A DNA stretch of 64,000 bases from Hymenobacter jejuensis (GCF_006337165.1 NZ_CP040896.1:2294001-2358000); one strand, 5' to 3'. Shown: positions 27,878-36,713, counted from the stretch's first letter. Numbers and translations: made by a program. Notes: a model not told the origin generated them from the letters alone.

Positions 27878-29048
27878 TTCCGGCCCCGCCGGTCATGCCA
27901 AGCACGCGGTACTGGTGCGTCCCGAAATAGGCGAGTTCAACCGGCACGAACTAGCGATTTTGGGCGCGCCGTGTGGCAAAATCAAGGAGTTGGTGGCGCG
28001 TCTGTTGCCGCACCTTACGCCTGCGTTGCAGGTCGCATACGTGGACGCCGACCACGCTGCGGGCGGCTCCGGCTTGCAATACGGGGCAGGCGGTGCCAGC
28101 GCCGTATTGCAAGCCGGAGCCGCCGCCGAGCTGACCGACAAAATTCATTTTCGGCGCCTCGACGTACGCAGGGAGCTGGACAAGTTTTCGCAGCAAGAAT
28201 GGCTGGGCGCGCAGAGCTTGGTGCTGGTCAACGGCAATCACTTCCGGGCCAAGCAACAAATCATCATCATTGACCCCGCCAAGCCCCTCGACCGCAAGCT
28301 CGACCGCCTGACCGCTGTGCAACTCGTGCTTCTGAGCGAAGGCGTAACGGAAGTGCCAGCCTATCTGCAAGGGCATATGGTTGATAATCAGCCTGTCATG
28401 CGATTGGCTGATACAGAAAATATTGCAGCTTATATCCGCGAGTGGTGGCAGCAAAGCTTACCGCCTTTGCGCGGCTTGGTATTGGCTGGTGGCAAAAGTC
28501 AGCGCATGCAAACCGATAAAGGTCGTCTGCGCTACCACGAGCTAGAGCAGCGCGAATACGCCGCCCAATTGCTTGCGGCCGTGTGCCAAGACGTGCACGT
28601 TTCCTGCCGCCCCGATCAGCTTGTCGATCTGCTGCCCGGGCTTACGCCGCTGCCGGATCGCTTCCTGGATCTGGGGCCGATGAGTGGGCTACTCAGCGCC
28701 ATGCAACTCGACCCAAATGCCGCGTGGCTAGTTGTGGCCTGCGACCTGCCGTTCCTCTCTGAGGCGACGTTGCGGCACCTCGTCGGGCACCGCAACGCGG
28801 GCAAAGTGGCCACCGCCTTCCGAAGTCCGGACAATGAGTTTCCGGAGCCACTGATCACGATTTGGGAGCCGCGGAGTTACGCCGTGTTGCTGCGGTTTTT
28901 GGGCTTGGGGTATTCGTGCCCGCGCAAAGTGCTAATCAACAGCGACATAGAATTGCTTGCTGCGCCTGCGCCCCAAGAGTTGCGCAACGTAAACACACCC
29001 GAAGAGCGCAAGGCTGCGCAGCAGGAACTAAGTGGTAAGAGCATGTAG
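27864..29048 (+). CDS. mobA: MobA-type guanylyltransferase with an N-terminal domain
   Basis: The 394-residue protein has two parts. Residues about 203-385 are a MobA nucleotidyltransferase (LRGLVLAGGKSQRMQTDKG, LGPMSGLLSAM, VVACDLPFLSEATL) that attaches GMP to molybdopterin. Residues 1-200 look like a MobB-type P-loop domain in which the loop is shortened (LGAPCGKIKEL lacks one residue of GxxxxGK[ST]) followed by AYVDADHAA, a Walker-B-like strand. Such MobB-like fusions occur in Bacteroidota. Near residue 67-87 a 23-bp perfect palindrome is translated as a Gly/Ala-rich insert. The gene overlaps moaC by 14 bases. Confidence 0.87.
   Translation: MSTNNSGPAGHAKHAVLVRPEIGEFNRHELAILGAPCGKIKELVARLLPHLTPALQVAYVDADHAAGGSGLQYGAGGASAVLQAGAAAELTDKIHFRRLDVRRELDKFSQQEWLGAQSLVLVNGNHFRAKQQIIIIDPAKPLDRKLDRLTAVQLVLLSEGVTEVPAYLQGHMVDNQPVMRLADTENIAAYIREWWQQSLPPLRGLVLAGGKSQRMQTDKGRLRYHELEQREYAAQLLAAVCQDVHVSCRPDQLVDLLPGLTPLPDRFLDLGPMSGLLSAMQLDPNAAWLVVACDLPFLSEATLRHLVGHRNAGKVATAFRSPDNEFPEPLITIWEPRSYAVLLRFLGLGYSCPRKVLINSDIELLAAPAPQELRNVNTPEERKAAQQELSGKSM
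28062..28124. repeat. perfect 23-bp inverted repeat inside mobA
   Basis: Arms 28062-28084 and 28102-28124 (GGCTCCGGCTTGCAATACGG region) are perfectly complementary over 23 bases with a 17-base loop. In frame they encode GGSGLQYGAGGASAVLQAGA, a low-complexity stretch just after the Walker-B-like AYVDADHAA. The frame stays open, so if it is an inserted palindrome it is a multiple of three or has been selected to fit. Confidence 0.85.
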
Positions 29049-29066
29049 ACCGGCGAAAACCGGCGC

Positions 29067-29483
29067 TTACGGGTGCGCCGCCACCCAAACCTGCCCGTCT
29101 TCGTAAAACTCTTTCTTCCAGATGGTTACTACCTGCTTAATCGTGTCGATGATGTACTGGCAGGCGGCAAACGACTCGGCACGGTGCGGCGTAGAAACGG
29201 CCACGATCACGGCCACGTCGCCGATGTAAAGCGTGCCTTTGCGATGAATCACGGCTATTTGTTGCAGCATCGGCCAGCGTTCCTGGGCTTGTTCGGCTAC
29301 TTTGCGCATCTGGTGCACGGCCATGCTGTCGTAGGCTTCGTACTCGAGCCGCACCACGGACCGGCCGGTCGATTGGTTGCGCACCGTGCCGATAAAGGCA
29401 TTGACGGCGCCCGCGCCATCGGCCTGCACAGCGGCCAAGGCCGCGGCGACATCAATCGGCTGATCGGTTAATTCAATAAGCAT
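29067..29483 (-). CDS. moaE: molybdopterin synthase large subunit
   Basis: The 138-residue protein has the MoaE pattern: GAVNAFIGTVRNQSTGRSV, RLEYEAYDSMAVHQM, VIHRKGTLYIGDVAVIVAVS, and the catalytic lysine region KQVVTIWKKEFYEDG. With MoaD it forms molybdopterin synthase, which puts two sulfurs into cPMP in the cytoplasm. It lies downstream of moaD on the minus strand with a 79-base gap, and converges with mobA, 18 bases apart. Confidence 0.97.
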   Translation of the reverse strand: MLIELTDQPIDVAAALAAVQADGAGAVNAFIGTVRNQSTGRSVVRLEYEAYDSMAVHQMRKVAEQAQERWPMLQQIAVIHRKGTLYIGDVAVIVAVSTPHRAESFAACQYIIDTIKQVVTIWKKEFYEDGQVWVAAHP

Positions 29484-29493
29484 ACAAACCTTC

Positions 29494-29527
29494 TTGAGCT
29501 CAGAATCTCTACTTGCTTATCTTTGCA
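29494..29527 (+). promoter_or_regulatory. promoter-like TTG/TATCTTTGC pair inside moaD-moaE gap
   Basis: TTG at 29494-29496 and TATCTTTGC at 29519-29527 are spaced 25 bases start to start, close to the Bacteroidota -33/-7 pattern. It points right, antisense through moaD toward moaA (ATG 29917). If used, it would give a moaA message with a leader of almost 400 bases that is antisense to moaD. The pattern alone is modest evidence. Confidence 0.45.
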
Positions 29528-29562
29528 AGTAATTGTTAATTAAATGGTTACGAATACTGCCC

Positions 29563-29805
29563 TTATCCGCCGCTGACCGGCGGAATCAGCGCAATTTCGT
29601 CGCGTTCGTGCAGGCGGTAGTCGGTGGCAGCGTACTCGTTGTTCACGGCCACGGCAAAGCTGGTGAGCTGGCGCAGGCCGGGGTAGGTACTTTGCAGCTG
29701 TTGCATGAGTTGCTCAACCGACTGGCCTTCGGGTGCGGTAAGCTCTAGCTGCGATTGGCCCACAATTTCTTTTGTGATGCCGAACAAGGCAATTCGTAAG
29801 TTCAT
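29563..29805 (-). CDS. moaD: molybdopterin synthase sulfur carrier subunit
   Basis: The 80 residues form a ubiquitin-like fold (LRIALFGITKEIVGQSQLEL, then the LIPPVSGG end) and finish with the required Gly-Gly. MoeB adenylates the terminal glycine, which is then converted to a thiocarboxylate and used by MoaE to sulfurate cPMP. It is the first gene of the minus-strand moaD-moaE unit and diverges from moaA, 111 bases away. Confidence 0.95.
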   Translation of the reverse strand: MNLRIALFGITKEIVGQSQLELTAPEGQSVEQLMQQLQSTYPGLRQLTSFAVAVNNEYAATDYRLHERDEIALIPPVSGG

Positions 29806-29916
29806 TGGTTATACAACAATATTGGGTCACCTTACGTGTGAAAGGGCTGAACCGAAAAGCCGCTCAAACGTTTTTTGTTCGATTGGCGTTTTCATCTCAT
29901 TGCTTCTACTTGCTTT

Positions 29917-30924
29917 ATGGCCGTTGCCTCGCCTGTGCTATACGATAACCACGGCCGTCCGCTCGAATACGTGCGGCTGGCCGTTACCGACCGCTGCAAT
30001 CTGCGCTGTTTTTATTGCATGCCGGCCGAAGGTATTCAGTATCTGCCAAAACGCGAGTTGCTGACCTACGAAGAAATGGAGCGCGTAGTCGCCATTTTGG
30101 CCGGCTTGGGCGTGCGCAAAGTGCGCCTGACCGGCGGCGAACCTTTCGTGCGCCGCGACTTGGTGCCGTTTATCGAGCGCCTCAGTCAGATCGAGGGCAT
30201 TCATGATATCAGCCTGACTACCAATGGGGTACTCACGGCACCCCACATTCCGGAACTGATGCGCTTGGGGATTCGCACCGTTAACCTGAGCCTCGATACG
30301 CTCGATCGTACCCGCTTTGCGCGCATTACCCGCCGCGATGAGCTGCCCGCCGTGATGGATACGTTTTTTGCGCTCTTGTCGGCTGGTATTCGGGTGAAAA
30401 TCAACGCCGTCGTGATGGATGGCCAAAACACTGAAGACTTAGTGCCATTGGCCGAGCTTACCCGCGAACTTCCTGTGGATGTGCGCTTTATCGAGGAAAT
30501 GCCCTTCAACGGCGGCAGCCACGATGCTGTACTGCTGCCCTGGAATCATGTGCGCATCCGCGAACACCTGAGCCAGCATTTTCCGGGCTTGCACGCCATC
30601 CCAACGGACGCGAGCGCCACAGCCACCGAATATGCCATTCCGGGTCACATGGGTACGGTGGGCATCATTGCGGCGTATTCGCGTACGTTTTGCGGCACCT
30701 GCAACCGCATCCGCCTGACGGCCGAAGGTGGCCTGAAAACGTGTCTCTACGACCAAGGCGTGCTCGACGTGCGGGCTTTATTGCGCAATGGCTCAACGGA
30801 TTCCGAGATTCGGGAGGCGCTTGTTTCTGCGTTCCAGCACCGCGCTGCCAACGGCTTCGAGGCCGAGCAGCGCCGCCCGTTGCACCAGCTCAGCTTCGAG
30901 TCCATGTCCACGATCGGGGGATAG
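29917..30924 (+). CDS. moaA: GTP 3',8-cyclase
   Basis: The ATG at 29917 (MAVASPVLYDNHGRPLEYVR) gives 335 residues; the TTG upstream only adds a poor extension. The radical-SAM cluster motif CNLRCFYC (Cys27, Cys31, Cys34) is intact, as are the GTP-site segment VRLTGGEPFVRRDLVPF, a VNLSLDTLDRTRFA strand, the second cluster FCGTCNRIRLTAEGGLKTCL, and the C-terminal Gly-Gly (STIGG) needed for catalysis. It turns GTP into 3',8-cyclo-H2GTP for MoaC. It is divergent from moaD. Confidence 0.97.
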   Translation: MAVASPVLYDNHGRPLEYVRLAVTDRCNLRCFYCMPAEGIQYLPKRELLTYEEMERVVAILAGLGVRKVRLTGGEPFVRRDLVPFIERLSQIEGIHDISLTTNGVLTAPHIPELMRLGIRTVNLSLDTLDRTRFARITRRDELPAVMDTFFALLSAGIRVKINAVVMDGQNTEDLVPLAELTRELPVDVRFIEEMPFNGGSHDAVLLPWNHVRIREHLSQHFPGLHAIPTDASATATEYAIPGHMGTVGIIAAYSRTFCGTCNRIRLTAEGGLKTCLYDQGVLDVRALLRNGSTDSEIREALVSAFQHRAANGFEAEQRRPLHQLSFESMSTIGG

Positions 30925-30956
30925 TTTTACGACTTAGCTATAGGTTTTTTATTGCC

Positions 30957-31007
30957 AAAACACCCGGGATAAATTATTGATAATCAATAATTTATCCCGG
31001 GTGTTTT
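30957..31007. terminator. perfect 24-bp palindrome, bidirectional terminator
   Basis: Arms 30957-30980 and 30984-31007 are perfectly complementary over 24 bases with only a three-base loop, with AAAA and TTTT at the ends. It lies between moaA (stop 30924) and the convergent acyltransferase gene (stop 31037). The centre is TTGATAATCAA, a motif repeated in this window. Confidence 0.9.
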
Positions 31008-31036
31008 GGTGTTCCGCGATCCGAATGCTGCTTGCC

Positions 31037-32320
31037 TTACTTGTATTGCAGTGGCGTAGCCGACGGTTGAGCCGCAACGCCGAGGGCGGGCTCCGACGCG
31101 TCCTGAGGAAGCGCGAGGGTAACGGGTGCAGTGGCCGGCGTGGATGCCGCCGGGGCCGTCGACGAACGACCTTTCAGCCGCAGGAAGGGCTGCTCAAACA
31201 GACGGTAGCTCAGCCACGCGACCGCACCACTCACCGGCAGCGACAGGCCCGAATACAGCAACACAAAGCTGACGTTAACGGGCCCGGTCCAGTAATGCCG
31301 TACCACCAGCAGCACGGCCTGAATGCAGATAAAGTGGAGGCAGTAAAAGCCGTAAGTATAAGTACCCCAATAGCTTAGAAAACGATTGTTGCTAATTTTC
31401 CAGAGGGATCGGGTGGTGTAGCTCTGCTCCAGAATCACGAATACAAAGAAAAACGCCAGCAGCACCCGCTGCACCACAACAAAGGGCGTGATGGTCCATT
31501 CCTGCGGAATCACGATCAGCACCAAGCCAATGCCGTAGCCGATGGCCACGCTCTTGCGCGACCAGTTTTGCACCCAGTTACGGAACCCCTCGTAGTTGAA
31601 GCACAACCACGCCGTGGCTCCGCCCATCACCAAGTCCGACATGACGGAGAACGTATGCTGGTAGAGTATCAAGAACTCATGGGCGTGCACGTAGCGAAAT
31701 GCCATCGACGCCGCAATCAGTAACAGAAAGACAGCCAAGCGGTTGCGCCGAAAGATGAGCAGGAGTAGCGGCCACACCAGATAAAATTGCTCCTCGATGG
31801 CCACCGACCACAGCACGTTCAGGTTCACCGCCGATGCTTCTGCATTGTTGAAGATGGCGTCGAAGTTGGCCAGGAACGTGACGAACAGCATAGGATCGGC
31901 TGGCTCATGCCAAGGCTGGCCCGAATGCGTTTTGGCCCACCGCATTACCACAAAGCCAAAAAACACGCATGCGTAATACAGCGGCCAGATGCGAAAGATG
32001 CGTCGCCGGTAGAACGCCCCGATGGCGTAGCGCCCGTTCTGGCGCTCCTCTTCGAGCAGCAGATACGTGATCAGGAAGCCCGAAAGCACGAAAAAGAAGT
32101 TAACGCCTAAGTTGCCGTTTTTAAAAACGTTTAGGCCGTAGCGGTACACCCACGATTCTAAGACGCCCTCTCTGGTAACGGCAAAAAAGCTGTGGCAGCA
32201 GAACACTGCTAAGCACGCTATAGTACGCAAACCGTCCAGGTTGGGAAAGTAAGTACGAGTAGACAAAGCGGTACTGGTTAAAATTTGTTCATAAAAATAT
32301 GCTAATAAGCTGAGAGCCAA
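31037..32320 (-). CDS. acyltransferase 3 family membrane protein
   Basis: The 427 residues have about ten membrane helices and the acyltransferase-3 landmarks: NLDGLRTIACLAVFCCHS near the start, NLGVNFFFVLSGFLITYLL, FYRRRIFRIWPLYY and NVLWSVAIEEQFYLVWPL. Such OafA-like enzymes move acetyl or other acyl groups onto sugars of surface polysaccharides or lipids. The start at 32320 is a TTG and uncertain; no ATG occurs in frame until the middle. The last 50 residues are Ala/Pro/Thr-rich. Its neighbour across a 348-base gap is a GT39 glycosyltransferase; both interrupt the molybdenum-cofactor genes. Confidence 0.87.
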   Translation of the reverse strand: MALSLLAYFYEQILTSTALSTRTYFPNLDGLRTIACLAVFCCHSFFAVTREGVLESWVYRYGLNVFKNGNLGVNFFFVLSGFLITYLLLEEERQNGRYAIGAFYRRRIFRIWPLYYACVFFGFVVMRWAKTHSGQPWHEPADPMLFVTFLANFDAIFNNAEASAVNLNVLWSVAIEEQFYLVWPLLLLIFRRNRLAVFLLLIAASMAFRYVHAHEFLILYQHTFSVMSDLVMGGATAWLCFNYEGFRNWVQNWSRKSVAIGYGIGLVLIVIPQEWTITPFVVVQRVLLAFFFVFVILEQSYTTRSLWKISNNRFLSYWGTYTYGFYCLHFICIQAVLLVVRHYWTGPVNVSFVLLYSGLSLPVSGAVAWLSYRLFEQPFLRLKGRSSTAPAASTPATAPVTLALPQDASEPALGVAAQPSATPLQYK

Positions 32321-32668
32321 TCCTTCAGCGAATCAACCGTTTTCAAGAGCGTCATAAATTGTGCCCTAATAACGTAAGGTCTTAAAATAAAGTTAAAATT
32401 TCACTTTTCTGTGCTATAATAGTGTAATTTACAGTTGAGCTTGCATATGAGTTCTGTTATAAAAATCTCACCAGCCCACATAGACAGTTAAATATTGAGT
32501 GCAACCAATTGATATACTGATGGTTGCGGGTATTTATTGATTTTCTATAAACTCTTCTAAGCCGTTATCCTTGAAAGAAAATGATTTTGCTAGGTTTGCT
32601 ATCTGCGGTTTCAGTCCAAGAAATTCCTGATTAAGCTTTTCCTAAGCCAGTGGCACGAATGCCTGTTT
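32321..32668. other. AT-rich divergent intergenic region with a promoter-like box
   Basis: The gap of 348 bases between two divergent membrane-protein genes is markedly AT-rich. I see a small inverted repeat with GCAACCA/TGGTTGC arms at about 32500-32528 and TAGGTTTGC at 32591-32599, which fits the -7 box TAnnTTTG, about 70 bases before the GT39 start. No gene is visible. Confidence 0.5.
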
Positions 32669-34258
32669 ATGAAGTTTGCTGAAATGCCTCGTTCGTTGCC
32701 TGTGGTGGGCAGCCGTCTGCCGGTATTGTTTGCCGTGGTAAAGTTTGCGACGGGCTTTCTGTCGATCAACCCGGCGTACGAGCTGCACCGCGACGAATAC
32801 CTGTACCTCAACTACGGCCGCCATCTGGCCTGGGGGTATCTGGAAGTGCCGCCGCTGCTGGCTGCTCAAAGCTGGGTTACGCTCGCGCTGGGCGGTGGCT
32901 ACTTTTGGGTGAAATTCTGGCCTTTGCTGTGGGGTAGCCTGACAGTGTACGTGGTCGTGCGGCTTGCCCAACGGCTGGGTGGCAATACCTGGGCGCAACT
33001 GCTGGCTGGGTGCTGCTTCTTGTTCTCGGCCTTTAGCCGTTTGCACCTGCTGTATCAGCCCAATGCCTTCGAGGTATTTGGCTTTACCTTAACTACTTAC
33101 CTGCTCGTGCGTCTGGTGCAGCCCGATGCTCGGCCGCGCCACCTGTACGCGCTGGGCATCACGCTGGGGCTGGCAGTGCTGAACAAATACACTACGTTTT
33201 TCTTTGTGGCGGCTTTGCTGCCTGCACTGTTCCTGACGCCGCTGCGCCGCTTGCTCACAACGCGGTCCTTCTGGCTGGCGGCAGGGCTGGGGCTACTGGT
33301 TTGCGGTCCCAACCTGTGGTGGCAGGTAAGCCACGGACTGCCGTTTCGGCACCACATGGCGCTGTTGCGTGAAAGCCAGCTGGTGCACGTTTCGCTCGCC
33401 GATTTCTGGAAAGATCAGCTCCTGATGTGCTTTCCGGCCCTTATTGTGTGGGTGCCCGGCTTGTGGGCGGCGCTGCGGGGCCGGCCGGCGCCGGAAGCAC
33501 GCTGCGTGGGCATTCTCTACGTAGCAGGGCTGCTGATCCTGAGCGTGTTACACGGCAAAAGCTATTACGCGCTGGGTTACTATCCGGCCTTATTTTCGGT
33601 GGGTGCCGTATGGTGGCAGGCCACGCTGGCCCGACGGCCGCGCCTGGAATGGATGCTGCGGCCCGTACTGCTGGCGATCCCTTTTCTGCTATTGCTGCCG
33701 GGGTTCCCGTACTTCTTGCCCGCGTTTTCTCCTAGCGAAATGGAGCGGCTCGGGCACGTGCCGTTTTACCAGAAATCGGGGGCAACGCGCTGGGAAGACG
33801 GCCAACTGCACCCCCTGCCGCAAGACTACGCCGACATGCTGGGCTGGCAGGAACTAGCCGATAAGGCGTGGCTGGCCTACCAAGCCCTACCCGATTCGAC
33901 GCGCGCAGCAACTCTAATCAAATGTGATAACTACGGCCAGGCAGGAGCCATTAACTACTACAACCGCCATCGGGCGATGCCAGCGGCCACCAGCTTCAAC
34001 GGCAGCTACGCTACTTGGTTTCCGGACCCGCCCGCCCGGCCTTACCGGCACTTGTTGCTGGTTGGCGAAGGCTACCCCCATGACTTAATCCCTTATTTTC
34101 AGTCCTTTCGGAAAGTAGGCGAAATCACCAATCCGTACGCCCGCGAGAAGGGCACGACCATCTACTTAGGCACCAGCCCTTCGGCGGCCTTGCTGGACCG
34201 CGTTCAAAGAGAGCGTCAGCAAGCGTTGGCCGCTTGGCAAGGTGGGTTTGGTAAGTAA
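32669..34258 (+). CDS. glycosyltransferase family 39-type membrane protein
   Basis: The 529-residue protein has a large set of N-terminal membrane helices and the GT-C hallmark ELHRDEYLYLNYGRHLAWGY with the Asp-Glu pair of the first loop, followed by VPPLLAAQ and a soluble C-terminal part (about 370-529). It belongs with ArnT/PMT-like GT39 enzymes that use polyprenyl-phosphate sugars to glycosylate lipids or proteins on the outside of the membrane. The acceptor is unknown. The divergent acyltransferase next door suggests surface-glycan modification. Confidence 0.85.
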   Translation: MKFAEMPRSLPVVGSRLPVLFAVVKFATGFLSINPAYELHRDEYLYLNYGRHLAWGYLEVPPLLAAQSWVTLALGGGYFWVKFWPLLWGSLTVYVVVRLAQRLGGNTWAQLLAGCCFLFSAFSRLHLLYQPNAFEVFGFTLTTYLLVRLVQPDARPRHLYALGITLGLAVLNKYTTFFFVAALLPALFLTPLRRLLTTRSFWLAAGLGLLVCGPNLWWQVSHGLPFRHHMALLRESQLVHVSLADFWKDQLLMCFPALIVWVPGLWAALRGRPAPEARCVGILYVAGLLILSVLHGKSYYALGYYPALFSVGAVWWQATLARRPRLEWMLRPVLLAIPFLLLLPGFPYFLPAFSPSEMERLGHVPFYQKSGATRWEDGQLHPLPQDYADMLGWQELADKAWLAYQALPDSTRAATLIKCDNYGQAGAINYYNRHRAMPAATSFNGSYATWFPDPPARPYRHLLLVGEGYPHDLIPYFQSFRKVGEITNPYAREKGTTIYLGTSPSAALLDRVQRERQQALAAWQGGFGK

Positions 34259-34283
34259 TTGATAATAAGATAGTTGAAAAGGG

Positions 34284-35447
34284 TTACTTTCCGATGCCTA
34301 CCCAGCCGCGGCGCATGGCGTAGTAAATAGTGGTACCCACTACCAAGCCTACCAAGTAGCCATACGGCAAGCCGGCGCACAGCAGGCCCACGAGCAGCGC
34401 CACCAGCAAATCGGCGCGGGTGCCGGCGATGTCGCGCAGCAGAGCTGCCAGCGTCAGGGCTTCGAACAACAGCAGTACCCCCAACACCGGCAGCGGAAAT
34501 ATCTGGACGACCTGCGCGAAGCCTTGGCTGAAAAACAGGCCCAGCACCAAAAACAAGCCGCCGTACAACACCACCGAGCCGCCCGTGCGGGCCCCAAACG
34601 CGTAGTGCCCCGCCAAGCCTCCCGACCCATGGCACACCGGAAACCCGCCCAGGAAGGGATTCACCAAATTCATGAGGGCGTAGGTGAAGCTGATCTGCCG
34701 CACCGTAATGTGGCGCTCCGGAAAGTGGTCGTGCAGTACCTGTTTGGTGGCCAAAATGGAGTTGCCCAACGACAGCGGAATCTGGGGTAAGGCCAGCAGC
34801 ACGGCCCCCGTCAGGATGTCGGCGCGGGAAGGCGTATGCCAGCTGGGCCCATGAAACGCAAAGGCTTTCTGGGCGGTGGCCAAGTCCAGCTTAAAGATCA
34901 GTGCGTAGATAACTCCCAGAGCAATAACAACTAACGCGGCCGGCCAACGCCGATTGCCCAGCAGCGCAACCGTCGCGGTGAAAGCCGCCGCGGCCAGCGC
35001 ATAGCCTCCTAGTCCGTCGGCGGGCACGTAGTCTTTTAGAGCCAGCGTAGCGAGCTGTAAGGCCAGGCCAAACTGAATCCCACGAATTACCGGCTTTGGT
35101 ACTAGGCGCGCCAGTGCATCAATAAGACCCGTAGCGGCCAGCACCAACATGCTGACGCCAATGGCCAAGCCGCCGCCATAGATGACGCGTCCCGGAATTT
35201 TTTGGGCGATTACCAGCGCCGCAAACGCCTTGAGCGGCTGCACCGGCATGGGCAAGCCGTACCACAGCCCCGAAAACACCTGCATCAACCCAAACATGAC
35301 CAAGACGCTGGCGCTGTCCATGCCCGAGGCCGCGATCACGCCGATAATCAACGGCAAGTCCGTGCCCAGGTCGCCGAAAGCCCCGGCCAGCTCGTTGCGG
35401 TCGAAGCGAATGAGGCGGCGTAATGGGGGAGAAGCAGTAAGCGGCAT
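34284..35447 (-). CDS. MOT1-type molybdate/sulfate transporter
   Basis: The 387-residue membrane protein has the two family signatures of the MOT1 group: RNELAGAFGDLGTDLPLIIG at the start and FPVCHGSGGLAGHYAFGART in the second half, with about ten membrane segments. It lacks a STAS domain, unlike SulP sulfate transporters. MOT1-type proteins import molybdate. Its position, 83 bases after moeB and among molybdenum-cofactor genes, supports molybdate as substrate. No modABC genes were seen, so this could be the sole importer. Confidence 0.88.
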   Translation of the reverse strand: MPLTASPPLRRLIRFDRNELAGAFGDLGTDLPLIIGVIAASGMDSASVLVMFGLMQVFSGLWYGLPMPVQPLKAFAALVIAQKIPGRVIYGGGLAIGVSMLVLAATGLIDALARLVPKPVIRGIQFGLALQLATLALKDYVPADGLGGYALAAAAFTATVALLGNRRWPAALVVIALGVIYALIFKLDLATAQKAFAFHGPSWHTPSRADILTGAVLLALPQIPLSLGNSILATKQVLHDHFPERHITVRQISFTYALMNLVNPFLGGFPVCHGSGGLAGHYAFGARTGGSVVLYGGLFLVLGLFFSQGFAQVVQIFPLPVLGVLLLFEALTLAALLRDIAGTRADLLVALLVGLLCAGLPYGYLVGLVVGTTIYYAMRRGWVGIGK

Positions 35448-35530
35448 GCTGTATTAGGTGTGCTTGTAACTGATTAGTAGATAGGTAATTATGATTCAGA
35501 TGTCTCAGGCTTCGCTCAATCCGAATTTTC

Positions 35531-36643
35531 TCAATACTGCGGCATCGTTGGGTCTACTTCAGTAGCCCAGGCATGAATACCGCCCGTAAGGTTGGTTAGG
35601 TTATTGAAGCCTAACGTGCTGTGTAGTAACTGAATAGCTTTGGCGCTGCGGCCGCCGTGATGGCAGTACACGACCACCGGATGATGGCGCGGCAGTCGGG
35701 CGGCCATTTCCGCGAGCTTTTGCAAAGGTACCAACGTGGCGCCGGCCAAATGCACCAGCGCATACTCATCGGCCTCGCGCACGTCGAGCAGAAACGGCGG
35801 CGTGGCCGAGGCCAACTGCGCTTGCAGCTCCCGCGCCGTGATGGCGGCGAATACCGGCTGACACAGCTCGGCGTAATCAGCTTGGTCGGCCGTATCGAGG
35901 TTGACGAGCGCGCGCTCGGGGTGGCGCGGAAAACGCAATGCCCGCGTCTGAAAGGTCAGCGCATCGAACACCCAAAGCCTGCCGCTGAGGACTTCGCCCA
36001 GGTTTAGGATAACCTTCAGGGTTTCAGTGGCTTGGGCGCAGCCAATGATGCCCGGTAACACGCCCAGCACACCGGTCGCGTCGCAGTTGGGCGCTTCGGC
36101 GGCCGAAGGCGGCTGCGGAAACAGGCATCGGTATGTGGGGCCGCCCTGGTAATTAAACACCGAAACCTGGCCTTCGAATTTGTAAATGGCGCCCGAGATC
36201 AGCGGCTTGCCCAGGCTGACGCAGGCGTCGTTGAGCAGGTAGCGGGTCGGGAAGTTGTCGGTGCCGTCGACTACCACGTCGTACTTGGCTACCAGCTCGC
36301 GCACCGTTGCCCGATCGACGCGGTACGGGTAGGCTTCATGGCGCACCAGCGGATTGAGGCGATGAACTACTTCGGCCGCCGCTTCGGCTTTGGAGCGGCC
36401 CACGTCGGCGGCGCCGTACAGGATCTGGCGCTGTAAGTTGCTGATTTCCACGTGGTCGGCGTCGGCAATGCCGAGCGTGCCCACGCCGGCCGCGGCCAGG
36501 TATTGCAGCACCGGGCAGCCCAAGCCGCCCGCGCCCACCACCAGCACCCGCGCGGCTTGCAGGGCCAGTTGCCCGGTCTCCCCGATTTCGGGAAGCTGCA
36601 AATGGCGGCGGTAGCGTTGCTGTTCGAGGGAAGTAAGCACCAT
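35531..36643 (-). CDS. moeB: MoeB/ThiF-type adenylyltransferase with rhodanese domain
   Basis: Residues 1-245 are an E1-like domain (LVVGAGGLGCPVLQYLAAAG, NLQRQILY, GTDNFPTRYLLNDACV, catalytic-type Cys in PNCDATGVLGVLPG) and residues about 265-370 a rhodanese (VVYCHHGGRSAKA, active Cys in CHHGGRS). It should adenylate and sulfurate MoaD's C-terminus, as MOCS3 does. Both zinc CxxC pairs of classical MoeB are broken: GPTYRCLF instead of CYRC and FPRHPER in the second place. MOT1 follows on the same strand. The gene may also serve thiamine or tRNA sulfur transfer. Confidence 0.9.
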   Translation of the reverse strand: MVLTSLEQQRYRRHLQLPEIGETGQLALQAARVLVVGAGGLGCPVLQYLAAAGVGTLGIADADHVEISNLQRQILYGAADVGRSKAEAAAEVVHRLNPLVRHEAYPYRVDRATVRELVAKYDVVVDGTDNFPTRYLLNDACVSLGKPLISGAIYKFEGQVSVFNYQGGPTYRCLFPQPPSAAEAPNCDATGVLGVLPGIIGCAQATETLKVILNLGEVLSGRLWVFDALTFQTRALRFPRHPERALVNLDTADQADYAELCQPVFAAITARELQAQLASATPPFLLDVREADEYALVHLAGATLVPLQKLAEMAARLPRHHPVVVYCHHGGRSAKAIQLLHSTLGFNNLTNLTGGIHAWATEVDPTMPQY

Positions 36644-36713
36644 CAGGCTAGTTAAAGAGAGAGAAGTAGGCGGCGTTTATCTGAATATATAAATAATTGA
36701 TAGTCAAAACCTT

